This document shows positions 8,780 through 16,105 of a DNA stretch of 39,529 nt, one piece after another. The translations under genes and the position numbers were made by a program. The stretch comes from Nitriliruptoraceae bacterium (GTDB lineage: Bacteria > Actinomycetota > Nitriliruptoria > Nitriliruptorales > Nitriliruptoraceae): positions 1 to 39,529 of the forward strand of contig JAFIEQ010000020.1 of assembly GCA_020832455.1 (NCBI GenBank), in the 5' to 3' direction. Under the pieces are notes generated by a model that saw only the letters and a list, made by a program, of their open reading frames with translations, was not told where the DNA came from and did not search any database. Numbering within the stretch: the stretch's first letter is position 1; each line of letters opens with the position of its first letter.

Positions 8780-9214
8780 GTGGTGGTGTTCCTGATCACC
8801 CGGACCCCATCGCCGACCGTCTGGCCGCTGCTGATCGCGGCGGCGGGCGCGCTGGCGCTCCACCTCGGCTTCTCGCCGGGCCACACGCTGCTGAGCATCT
8901 CGGCCGGGCTGCTGTTCGGGACGGCCGGTATCAACCACGTCGCTGCGGTCAACGCCCTGCGTCGCGCCCGGCGCGACGACCCGCAGGGGGCGTTCGAGCG
9001 GGTCGCGGCCGACCTCCGGGACCGGCTGGCGACGCGCACCGGGACACCGTTGCTCGCCACCCTGCTCGGGGCTGTGGTCGTCGGAGCCGTGCTCGTCTGG
9101 GCCGGGATCGGTGGCAACACCGGTATCACCCTGATGGCGATCGGAGCCACGACGTTCGGCACCTGGTGCGTCCGGCTCGTCGAACGGTCCAGCGGGCACC
9201 CGATCGAGGTCTGA
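8780..9214 (+). CDS. Small four-helix membrane protein, function unknown
   Basis: Not recognised as a named family. The 144-aa product has about four hydrophobic segments in two pairs: roughly residues 11-27 and 32-52, then about 93-112 and 116-134. A charged cytoplasmic-type loop (RRARRDDPQGAFERVAADLRDRLATR) joins the pairs. The start is taken as GTG at 8780, which has GGGAG 9 bases upstream; in-frame GTGs at 8744 and 8699 are less well supported. It stands alone, convergent with the ProA-like gene. Confidence 0.55.
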   Translation: MVVFLITRTPSPTVWPLLIAAAGALALHLGFSPGHTLLSISAGLLFGTAGINHVAAVNALRRARRDDPQGAFERVAADLRDRLATRTGTPLLATLLGAVVVGAVLVWAGIGGNTGITLMAIGATTFGTWCVRLVERSSGHPIEV

Positions 9215-9282
9215 CGGGCCGCCGGTGAACGCTCCGCGCCGCGGACCGCGACCCTCACGTGCCCGAGCCGCCCCCGGCGACC

Positions 9283-10785
9283 TCAGCGGCGGACGGACGG
9301 ATCGTCCTGGGTCATCCGCGTGCGCACGGTCCGGATCACGTCCCCGGAGAGCACCGCGCCGCGCCCGAACAGACGGCCGCGTTCCCAGTTCGACAGCCCG
9401 AGCTCCGGGGTCCCGAGGGCGTACTGGCCATCGACCCACCGGGTGAACCCGTCCCCGACGAACGGCGCGTCGACCGCTTCCCACACCCGCTCGTGGTCGG
9501 CGCGGTCCTCGGAGATCACGCTGACGACGAACCGTGGCGCGTAGCGGTTGCACAGCGCCACCCCCTGCTCGAGGTCGTCGACGACGACCAGGGTCAGCTC
9601 GGGGCTGTCCTCCCACTCCCACTCCGTGCCGAGCTCGTCCTCCGGGAGGGTCTCGGCCTGGGGCTCGTCCACCGGGCCCTGCGCCCGGGCGACGGCGACG
9701 ACGGTCTCGAAGCGCGCCGCGGGCACGTGGACGCGGTCCGTCTCGCGCACGTGCAGCTTCGCCGGCACCCCGCGTTCGGCGGCGGCCGCATCGATCGCGT
9801 CGAGCGCGACGGGGAGCAGCTCGTCGACGCGTCCACGGGGCAGCACGAGCGTGTTCAGGGTGTTGCAGACCTTACGATCGAGCGAGGCCTGGACGGTCGC
9901 GGCCAGCCGGTCCGGGTCGGCGGCGTCGGCGACCAGCATCCAGGCACCGCCGGTGCCGTGCGCGGAGACGTCGTTGCCCGCCTGGGCCGCGACGGCGCTG
10001 AGCTGGTGCACCGCCGTGCCCGACCCGCGCGCCACCGCGAGCCCGAGCCGGGCGTCGCTGAACAGCGCCCATCCCGAGGCACGCGACGGCGCGTCGACCA
10101 GGGAGGCAGCCCCGGCCGGCAGGCCGGCGACCTCGAGCGCCGGGTCGAGGGCATGGGTGACGATCGCCCGGGCCGTGCCGAGCGCGTCGGACCCGATCCG
10201 GAACACCACGGTGTTGCCGTTGCGCAGCACCCCGCACGCGTCCGCGAACACGTTCGGCCGACCCTCGAACACGAAGGCGACCACGCCCAACCGGTCGGCG
10301 ACCTGCTCGAGGCGCCAGCCCTCGTGCGTCCGGGTGTCGACCACCTCGCCGCGGGCGGCCGGGATCGTCGCCCAGGCACGCAGGCCGTCGATCATCCCCT
10401 GACGCATCCGGTCGTCGAGCGCCAGCCGCGTCGTCGAACGGCCGCGCTGCCGCGCGGCGTCCACGTCGGCCTCGTTGGCGGCCGCGATCGGTGCGAAGCG
10501 TTCGTCGTCCTCGAGCGCCCCCGCGAACGCCTCGTAGAAGGTGTCGAGCTGCTCGAGGTCGACCTCGCCCATGCGGGCGAACGCGGCGACCGCCGCGTCC
10601 ACTGCCCGACGTGCCGCCGCCCGATCGGCGGCCGGCACGTGCAGCAGCGTCCCGTCGTCGACGCTCAGCAGCGCGTCGCCGGCGACGAAGCGGGCCGCGA
10701 GGTCGTCGGGGACGCGGACGATGCGGTCCCCACCGACGACGATCGGCATCCCGGGCGTGAGTTCGTTGAGCGGTTCGGTGTCCAT
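9283..10785 (-). CDS. ProA-like aldehyde dehydrogenase
   Basis: The 500-aa protein belongs to the aldehyde dehydrogenase superfamily and is closest in pattern to glutamate-5-semialdehyde dehydrogenase (ProA), which reduces gamma-glutamyl phosphate with NADPH in proline synthesis. It shows FEGRPNVFADACGVLRNGN (nucleotide-binding region), the putative catalytic Cys in DRKVCNTLNTL, and ELGLSNWERGRLFGRG near the C-terminus. It is longer than typical ProA (about 415 aa), with an extra N-terminal ~80 residues that may be a separate small domain. No proB is nearby. The ATG at 10785 is preferred over the GTG at 10794, which would leave no room for a ribosome binding site. Confidence 0.75.
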   Translation of the reverse strand: MDTEPLNELTPGMPIVVGGDRIVRVPDDLAARFVAGDALLSVDDGTLLHVPAADRAAARRAVDAAVAAFARMGEVDLEQLDTFYEAFAGALEDDERFAPIAAANEADVDAARQRGRSTTRLALDDRMRQGMIDGLRAWATIPAARGEVVDTRTHEGWRLEQVADRLGVVAFVFEGRPNVFADACGVLRNGNTVVFRIGSDALGTARAIVTHALDPALEVAGLPAGAASLVDAPSRASGWALFSDARLGLAVARGSGTAVHQLSAVAAQAGNDVSAHGTGGAWMLVADAADPDRLAATVQASLDRKVCNTLNTLVLPRGRVDELLPVALDAIDAAAAERGVPAKLHVRETDRVHVPAARFETVVAVARAQGPVDEPQAETLPEDELGTEWEWEDSPELTLVVVDDLEQGVALCNRYAPRFVVSVISEDRADHERVWEAVDAPFVGDGFTRWVDGQYALGTPELGLSNWERGRLFGRGAVLSGDVIRTVRTRMTQDDPSVRR

Positions 10786-10792
10786 GGCGCGC

Positions 10793-10798
10793 ACGCTA
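10793..10798 (-). promoter_or_regulatory. Candidate -10 (TAGCGT) for a leaderless transcript
   Basis: On the minus strand TAGCGT ends 7 bases before the ATG at 10785, the spacing expected if transcription begins at the start codon itself. Leaderless mRNAs of this layout are common in actinobacteria. The alternative reading is AGGTAG as a weak ribosome binding site about 10 bases upstream of the same ATG. Confidence 0.35.
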
Positions 10799-10967
10799 CC
10801 TGCGTGCGCGCGCGCAGCTCTCGGCGGAGGCGCCGGTGTCCGCCGACCGGGTCGGCGTGCGCCCGCAGCGCGCCTCGAGACCCGGCGATGCCCCCATCAG
10901 AGCCCTCACGTGGCCGCTCGACCGGCCGATGGTCAACGTGACCTCGTGCAGCGCACACCCCACCCGA

Positions 10968-10996
10968 TGGACCGTCCACACGGTCCCCATGGACCG
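10968..10996. promoter_or_regulatory. Clustered GGACCG inverted repeats upstream of CarH-like gene
   Basis: TGGACCGTCCA (10968-10978) is an inverted repeat with 5-bp arms. CGGTCC-CCAT-GGACCG (10981-10996) is another with 6-bp arms. Both use the core GGACCG, which recurs in the larger palindrome at 11065-11083. They lie in a 461-bp gap between divergent genes and are candidate operator sites. Confidence 0.5.
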
Positions 10997-11039
10997 AACG
11001 CCTAGCGCGACCCGACCGTTTCGCTCACCCGTCGCCGCG

Positions 11040-11045
11040 TATAGT
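11040..11045 (+). promoter_or_regulatory. Candidate -10 element TATAGT
   Basis: TATAGT is the best -10 match in this stretch and stands out against the GC-rich background. It lies about 20 bp before the 19-bp palindrome and about 200 bp before the CarH-like start. No good -35 was found at 17 bp spacing, as is usual for an activator- or alternative-sigma-dependent promoter. Confidence 0.4.
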
Positions 11046-11064
11046 GCTTGCGGTGATGAGCAGG

Positions 11065-11083
11065 ACTGGACGGACCGTCCAGT
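11065..11083. promoter_or_regulatory. Perfect 19-bp palindromic operator candidate
   Basis: ACTGGACGG-A-CCGTCCAGT has 9-bp arms around one central base with no mismatch. It sits just downstream of the TATAGT element and contains the GGACCG core shared with sites at 10968-10996. The placement suits a repressor site for autoregulation by the MerR/CarH-like product encoded next to it. Confidence 0.6.
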
Positions 11084-11246
11084 GGTCAGCGAAGCGGACA
11101 CGCCGACCAGGCCCCGGCCCGACGCCGGGCCGTCACGCCATCCACGCCAGCCGTCCATCCCCGGGACACGGGGGCCTGTTGGCCCTCCACCCGGCCCCCC
11201 ATCCGCCGCGCGAGCGCGGCACGTGCACCGAAAGAGGGTCCGCTCC

Positions 11247-12149
11247 ATGGCAGACGACCGCTCCGTGCTCAGGATCGGGGAGGTGTCGCGCCGTACGGGC
11301 GTGGCGGTCCCGACCCTGCGGGCGTGGGAGCGGCGGTACGGCCTGCTGGACCCGGCGCGCACGGACGGCGGACACCGGCTGTACAGCGAGGACGACATCA
11401 GCCACGTCCGCGCGATGCAACGATTGCTCGACGAGGGCTGGTCCGCCGCCGCCGCCGCGCGGGAGGTGCTGCGTGAGCCAGCCTCGGTCACGCAGCTGCG
11501 CGCGGTCCCGACCGCCGGGGATGCCGCCAGCGACCTCATCGATCGGCTCGAGGGCGCGATCGACAACTTCGACGCCCCGTCCGCGGACGTGGTCGTCGAC
11601 GACCTGCTGGCCCGGCTCGACATCCCGAGCGCGCTCGACCAGGTGATCCTGCCGGTGCTCCGCCGCGTCGGCGAGGGGTGGCAGGACGACCCGCGCATCA
11701 TCGCGCGGGAGCACTTCGCGACGAACACGCTCCGCCCCCGCCTGCAGCGCCTGTTACGTACCGGTGCGCGCTCGGCCAGCCGTGCGATCCTCGCCGCGGC
11801 GCCGGAGGGTGAGGACCACGACCTGGGGCTGCTCGCCGGCGCGGTCGTGGCCGCCGATGCCGGGTGGCGCGTGCACTACCTGGGAGCGCGGATGCCGACC
11901 TCCGCGATGCTCCGCAGCGCCGCGGAGCTCGCCCCGGAGGCGATCCTCATCGGCGCGATGCACCGCAAGCACGCGGACGCCTTCCTGCGCGGCGAGCCGA
12001 ACTTCGAGGCCAGCGCCGTCGTGCTCGGCGGCACCGGCTTCATCCCCTACGACGCCGCGCGCATCGCCAACGCGGTGGTCCACCAGGGCCCCATCAGCGA
12101 GCTGTCCAGCACGCTCGAGCGGGCGATGGCGGCGCGACGCACGGGCTGA
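11247..12149 (+). CDS. CarH/LitR-like B12-dependent MerR regulator
   Basis: The 300-aa product has an N-terminal MerR winged helix (residues 7-75, with TLRAWERRYGLL and GGHRLYSEDD), a B12-binding helical domain, and a C-terminal cobalamin-binding Rossmann domain. The Wx9EH motif of adenosylcobalamin photoreceptors is present as W145 and E155-H156. The lower-ligand His is H191 in GEDHDLG. The W-to-His spacing (46) equals that I recall for Thermus CarH (W131, H177). CarH represses carotenoid genes in the dark as an AdoCbl-bound tetramer and is released by light. The residue after the Trp is Gln146, where I recall His132 in Thermus CarH. The ATG at 11247 has GAGGG about 9 bases upstream. Confidence 0.88.
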   Translation: MADDRSVLRIGEVSRRTGVAVPTLRAWERRYGLLDPARTDGGHRLYSEDDISHVRAMQRLLDEGWSAAAAAREVLREPASVTQLRAVPTAGDAASDLIDRLEGAIDNFDAPSADVVVDDLLARLDIPSALDQVILPVLRRVGEGWQDDPRIIAREHFATNTLRPRLQRLLRTGARSASRAILAAAPEGEDHDLGLLAGAVVAADAGWRVHYLGARMPTSAMLRSAAELAPEAILIGAMHRKHADAFLRGEPNFEASAVVLGGTGFIPYDAARIANAVVHQGPISELSSTLERAMAARRTG

Positions 12150-12176
12150 CGCCGACGTCCGCGACCCGGCGTCGCC

Positions 12177-12380
12177 TCAGCGGGAGATCCGGAACCGGAT
12201 CCGCACGTGGGTGTGGTACTCGCTGATCGCGTCGTCCTCGACGACCGCGGACGTCTCCAGCACCGTGAAGCCCTCCACGTTGCGCAGCGTGCGGGTCGCC
12301 TCGTCGAGCGCCTTGTGAGCAGCATCGCGCCAGGACTCGGTGGAGACCCCCACCAGATCGATCGTCTTGATCACGGCCAT
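12177..12380 (-). CDS. Dodecin
   Basis: The 67-aa product has the complete dodecin fold pattern: MAVIKTIDLVGVS, a short helix with SWRDAAHKALDEA, and strands ending in YHTHVRIRFRIS. Dodecins form dodecameric shells that store flavins such as FMN or riboflavin and quench their photochemistry; some also bind CoA. The ATG has GGAGGAGG 6 bases upstream on the minus strand, so it should be well translated. It is convergent with the CarH-like regulator gene, their stops 27 bp apart. Confidence 0.93.
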   Translation of the reverse strand: MAVIKTIDLVGVSTESWRDAAHKALDEATRTLRNVEGFTVLETSAVVEDDAISEYHTHVRIRFRISR

Positions 12381-12520
12381 CGCACGTCCTCCTCCGCCGT
12401 CGCGAGCCTAATGCGTGTCCGTCGCGGCGTGGTGGCGCCGAACGGCCCAACGGGTCCGGACAGCCCGGCCGAGCAGCCCGGCGGTGCCGGACGGCCCGGC
12501 GATCGTGCCACCCGCCCGCG

Positions 12521-12790
12521 TCAGCGCAGGTACATCGTCACCGCGAACCCGGCGATCATCCCGACCGCCGCCGCGACCGCGGCGGGCATGCCCAGCCGGC
12601 TGCCCTTCACGTGGGCGATCAGCCCGCAGGCCATGCCGGCTGGTCCGGCCAGCGGCGCGAGGCCGGTGATCAGCGACGCGACCGCCAGCACGAAGCCGAT
12701 CACGGCGAGCGGCGTCGCACCGCGGGGCGACGCCGTCGGGACGGCGAACGGGTCGCGGTCCGCGTCCGACGCGGAGGCGGGATCGGACAT
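12521..12790 (-). CDS. Small two-helix membrane protein (DUF4190-like)
   Basis: The 89-aa product has an acidic, Ala/Ser/Asp-rich N-terminus (residues 1-27), then two hydrophobic segments (about 28-47 and 69-87). Between them lies a short loop containing GLIAHVKGSRLG. The layout and the GLIAHVKG-type motif between helices resemble DUF4190 proteins, whose function is unknown. The ATG has AGGAG 8 bases upstream on the minus strand. Confidence 0.65.
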   Translation of the reverse strand: MSDPASASDADRDPFAVPTASPRGATPLAVIGFVLAVASLITGLAPLAGPAGMACGLIAHVKGSRLGMPAAVAAAVGMIAGFAVTMYLR

Positions 12791-12886
12791 GTCGAGCGCT
12801 CCTGTTGCGCGTCGGCCCGAACGGGACCCGGACCCACGCGAGGCTACCGTCGCCCCGGCGACGACCGACGCACACGAGGAGCTCCG

Positions 12887-13321
12887 GTGGGACGCCTGAC
12901 GATGTCCGATGACGAGGTGGACGCCTTCCTGTCCGAGGAGCGCGTGCTACGCCTGGCGACCCTCGACGACGACGGGTGGCCCGCGGTCGTCCCCGTGTGG
13001 TTCGTGTGGCACGAGAACGCGTTCTGGGTCTGGAACCTGACCCGGGCCAAGCGCACGGAGCGGCTGCAGGCCGGCACCCGCTGCGCGTTCGTGGTCGACG
13101 GCGGGGAGCAGTACGTGGAGCTGCGGGGGGTCTCCGGTCGGCTGACGTACGCGTTCGTCGACGACGATGCCGTCCCACTCGAGGTCCGCACCGGCTTCTC
13201 CAGGAAGTACTTCGGCAACGACCATCCGGTGGAGCCGGCCGACCACCACCAGTGGATCCGCTTCGAGCCGAGCACCCCGGCGAGCTGGGACTTCCGCAAG
13301 CAGTACGACCAGGGCGGCTGA
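12887..13321 (+). CDS. PNPOx-like split-barrel flavoprotein
   Basis: The 144-aa product matches the pyridoxamine 5'-phosphate oxidase-like split-barrel family, whose members bind FMN, F420 or heme and often act as small oxidoreductases. Visible: RVLRLATLDDDGWPAVVPVWF (first strands), FWVWNLTRAKRTERLQ (cofactor phosphate region), CAFVVDGGEQYVELRGVSG, and a C-terminal WIRFEPSTPASWDFRK. The start is GTG at 12887 because GAGGAG is 5 bases upstream; ATG at 12902 is the alternative. Cofactor is undetermined. The opposite-strand neighbour ends at 13356, so the two genes converge. Confidence 0.8.
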   Translation: MGRLTMSDDEVDAFLSEERVLRLATLDDDGWPAVVPVWFVWHENAFWVWNLTRAKRTERLQAGTRCAFVVDGGEQYVELRGVSGRLTYAFVDDDAVPLEVRTGFSRKYFGNDHPVEPADHHQWIRFEPSTPASWDFRKQYDQGG

Positions 13322-13355
13322 CCCTCGCACGGCCGCAGCCGCGGCGCCCCCCGTC

Positions 13356-13775
13356 TCAGACCCGTCGGATGCGGATCGGTCCCTTGGCGGTGGACGGGTC
13401 GACCACCCGGCCCCGCTGGGTGATCTCCACCTCGCCGGCGGCCACCAGCCGACGTGCTGCGCGGCGCGCGGGCTCCATGAGCACCCGCCACGCCTCCGGA
13501 TCGCCCGCGTCGCCGCCCTCCGCGGTGACCGCCCGTCGGTGCTGCTCGTCGGCGGCGACGGCGCGGGCTGCCTCGGACGGACAGATGGTCGCACCGGTCG
13601 CGCGGGCGGCCAGCAGTGACCGGATGGCGGCCTCCAGGGCGTGGTCCACCGCCCGGATCTTGCGACGCCGGCAGGCCGCCGAGCAGTAGCGCACCTCGTC
13701 CCAGTCGTCGGCCCAGGCCTTGCGCCAGATGATCGTGCGCCCGCAGGAGCGACACGGCTTCTCGGCCACACTCAC
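13356..13775 (-). CDS. DUF2256 / DUF3253 fusion protein
   Basis: The 139-aa protein joins two small domains. Residues 1-38 are a DUF2256 zinc-ribbon-like module with Cys8, Cys11, Cys31 and Cys35 and the hallmark IIWRKAW...W..VRYCS. Residues about 42-139 match DUF3253, a winged-helix-like domain (AIRSLLAARATGATICPSEAAR, ending near AGEVEITQRGRVVD). Roles are unknown; DUF2256 is often met near photolyase/cryptochrome genes. Its GTG start overlaps the stop of the upstream flavoprotein gene as GTGA (13772-13775), so the two are translationally coupled. Confidence 0.85.
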   Translation of the reverse strand: MSVAEKPCRSCGRTIIWRKAWADDWDEVRYCSAACRRRKIRAVDHALEAAIRSLLAARATGATICPSEAARAVAADEQHRRAVTAEGGDAGDPEAWRVLMEPARRAARRLVAAGEVEITQRGRVVDPSTAKGPIRIRRV

Positions 13776-15208
13776 GCGGTCAGCGTGCGCAACGCCCGGC
13801 GAGCCGCGTGGTGGCCCGGCATACCGTGGACGCCACCACCCGGGGGGGTGGACGCCGAGCACAACCACACGCCCGGGATGCCGCTCGCGTACGGATCCGG
13901 GGCGAACCGGGGCCGCGCGATCAGCTGCCCCGGGGTGCTGGCCCCACCGGTGATGTCCCCACCGACGAGGTTGGGGTTGCCCGCCTCGAAGTCGGCGGGG
14001 GTGGTCACGTGCCGGGCGACGATGCGCTCCCCGAGGCCGGGCGCGAAGCGTTCGAGCTGGCGTTCGATGGCCGCCGAGGCGTCCCGGGTGGAGCCGTGGG
14101 GGACGTGGGCGTAGGCCCACAGCGGGGTGATGCCGTCGACCCCGCGACTCGGGTCGGCGACGTGGGGCTGCGCGACCAGGACGAACGGGGCGTCGACGTG
14201 CTCGCCGGCCACCGCCGCGGCCTCGGCCGCAGCGAACTCCTCGAAGGTGCCGCCGAGGTGCAGCGTGCCGGCCAGGCGCGCTTCCGGCGCGGTCCAGGGC
14301 ACCGCCCCACGGACCGCCAGGTCCAGCTTGAACGCCGCAGGCCCGTAGGTCCACCGGGCCGTCCGTCGCCGTGCCGTGGCGGGGAGGTGATCGCCGACCA
14401 CCTCGGCAAGCGCGTGCGGCGAGGTGTCGAACAGCACCACGCGGGCCCGCGGGATGTCGGCCATCGAGCGCACGCGGTGACCGGTGACGATCTCCCCACC
14501 GAGTTCCTCGAGCAGTGCCGCCATCGACCGCCAGATCGCGGCGGAGCCGCCCTGCGCGACGGGCCAGCCGGCGACGTGGGTCGCAGCGGCGAGCAGCAGG
14601 CCCACCGAGGTCGTCAACGGCGCGTCCAGCCGGGTGATCGCGTGGGCCGAGACGCCGCCGAACAGCGCCCGACCGCGCTCGGTCGGGAACCCGCGGACGA
14701 CCGTGCTGGCCGGCAGCAGGGACGGCAGGCCGTGCCGGGCGGTGACCAGCGGGTGCCGCGGCACCCGCACGATCGGGCCGAGCAGGTCCGCGGTGAGCTT
14801 GCCGAACGATCGGGCCGCCGTGCCGACCAGCCGGTCCCAGTACGCACCGTCCTCGCCGAGCTCCGCCACCGTGCGGTCGAGGTCGCGGTAGGTCGCGGCG
14901 GCGGTGCCGTCGTCGAACGGGTGCGCCAGCGCCACCTCGGGCTGGCACCACGTGAGCCCGTAGCGCGACAGCGGCAGCGTGCGCAGGAACGGCGAGGCGA
15001 TGCCCATCGGGTGCACGGCCGAACAGTGGTCGTGCAGCAGTCCCGGCACCACGGGGTCGGCCACGGTCCGGGTGCCTCCCCCGGGTTCGTCCGCGGCCTC
15101 GAGGACCACGACCTTGAAGCCCTCGCGCGCGAGCGTGAGCGCGGCCGCGAGACCGTTGGGGCCGGCACCGACGATGACGGCGTCGGGATCCGACAGCCGA
15201 CCGACCAT
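13772..15208 (-). CDS. Phytoene dehydrogenase-like FAD oxidoreductase
   Basis: The 478-aa protein is an FAD-dependent amine oxidase/phytoene desaturase-superfamily enzyme (COG1233 type). It starts with the Rossmann dinucleotide motif VIVGAGPNGLAAAL (GxGxxG at residues 14-19), followed by the acidic end VVVLEAADEPGGGTRT. The C-terminal FAD-closing segment is near GVWLCSASTPPGGGVHGMPGHHAA. Substrate is unknown: carotenoid desaturase is possible, but the closer PYROXD2-like group acts on unidentified substrates and no phytoene synthase is present here. The ATG at 15208 has AGGAGG 6 bases upstream; the frame extends to 15259 without a better start. Coupled to the DUF2256/DUF3253 gene. Confidence 0.82.
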   Translation of the reverse strand: MVGRLSDPDAVIVGAGPNGLAAALTLAREGFKVVVLEAADEPGGGTRTVADPVVPGLLHDHCSAVHPMGIASPFLRTLPLSRYGLTWCQPEVALAHPFDDGTAAATYRDLDRTVAELGEDGAYWDRLVGTAARSFGKLTADLLGPIVRVPRHPLVTARHGLPSLLPASTVVRGFPTERGRALFGGVSAHAITRLDAPLTTSVGLLLAAATHVAGWPVAQGGSAAIWRSMAALLEELGGEIVTGHRVRSMADIPRARVVLFDTSPHALAEVVGDHLPATARRRTARWTYGPAAFKLDLAVRGAVPWTAPEARLAGTLHLGGTFEEFAAAEAAAVAGEHVDAPFVLVAQPHVADPSRGVDGITPLWAYAHVPHGSTRDASAAIERQLERFAPGLGERIVARHVTTPADFEAGNPNLVGGDITGGASTPGQLIARPRFAPDPYASGIPGVWLCSASTPPGGGVHGMPGHHAARRALRTLTA

Positions 15209-15411
15209 CCGTGCCTCCTGTGCGGGTCGGTCCGACGGTACCGCCGCGGCGCCCGGCACCGATCGGGGCGGGGCGCCGGTGGGTCCGTGACACCTGGCCG
15301 TCCTGCGCGCGAGCTCGTGCGCTCAACGCGTCTCGGGCGGGGGTTCGGGCGGTTGTCCAGCCCCGGCGGGGGCGCGAGGCTGCCGCGTCACCCGATCCGA
15401 GAGGACCCCCG

Positions 15412-16017
15412 ATGTCGTCATCCCCCCGCTCACGTGCCGCCGGCGCCCGTCTCGCGGCGATCCTCGGCGGTGGTGCGCTGCTGGCGACCGGGTGCTCGGT
15501 CGAGTCGTTGTTGGAGACGGCGCTCAGCCGCGCTGACGGCGTCGAGGGCTTCGAGATCGACCAGGAGGCCGGCTCGTTCAGCATCCGGACCGACGACGGC
15601 GAGGAGCTCACCTTCGACGCGGAGGACGGCAGCGGCCGCATCGTCATGGAGGACGGGACCATGACGACCGCGCAGACGAACGAGATCCCGGCGGCGGTCG
15701 CCGCGCGCGTCTCGCTGCCGGCCTCGTTCGAGCCGGCGCAGGTCCTCGAGATGGAGATGGACGGGCAGGACGGGGACGACGGGCGCATGACCACGGTCAC
15801 CGGCACCGTCACCGGCGACTTCGACACGCTGCTCGCCGAGCTCGAAGCGGCCGCGGCGGCCAGTGGCGACGGCGAGGTGATGGTCCAGACCATGGCACCG
15901 GGGGTCATGGCGATGGTCATCGCCGAGCACGCCGAGAACGACGGCGTCATGCTGTCGCTGACGATGGACAGCGAGGGCGCCACCGAGGGCATGCTGCAGG
16001 TCATGGTCAGCGGCTGA
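15412..16017 (+). CDS. Secreted lipoprotein, function unknown
   Basis: The 201-aa product has a lipoprotein signal peptide: basic SPRSR start, hydrophobic ARLAAILGGGALL, and lipobox LATGC with Cys28 as the lipidated residue. The mature part is acidic and Met-rich, with two beta-type segments (about 44-80 and 90-130) and a final Met-rich stretch (about 148-200). I do not recognise a named domain. The start is ATG at 15412 with GAGAGGA upstream. It lies alone, divergent from the phytoene dehydrogenase-like gene (203-bp gap) and convergent with the LuxR-type gene. Confidence 0.75.
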   Translation: MSSSPRSRAAGARLAAILGGGALLATGCSVESLLETALSRADGVEGFEIDQEAGSFSIRTDDGEELTFDAEDGSGRIVMEDGTMTTAQTNEIPAAVAARVSLPASFEPAQVLEMEMDGQDGDDGRMTTVTGTVTGDFDTLLAELEAAAAASGDGEVMVQTMAPGVMAMVIAEHAENDGVMLSLTMDSEGATEGMLQVMVSG

Positions 16018-16105
16018 CCAGGCCCCCGGGGGACCGACGCGGGAACGAACGGCCGAGCGGCCGGCCGAGCCTGCACCTGCGCCGGCGAGCCCGTTGGTCA
16101 GCCGG

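Noticed and set aside
9259..10941. Long plus-strand open frame opposite the ProA-like gene
   Set aside because: Its translation is Arg/Asp/Val-rich low complexity with no motif; the minus strand has clear aldehyde dehydrogenase motifs.
10836..11246. N-terminal extension of the CarH-like gene
   Set aside because: Translation is low complexity, the region holds palindromes, and ATG 11247 has its own GAGGG and begins right at the MerR domain.
13776..16076. Possible 906-codon single minus-strand gene covering the DUF2256/DUF3253 protein and more
   Set aside because: Only the last ~140 codons encode a recognisable protein; the rest is out of frame with the flavoprotein gene that clearly occupies this DNA.
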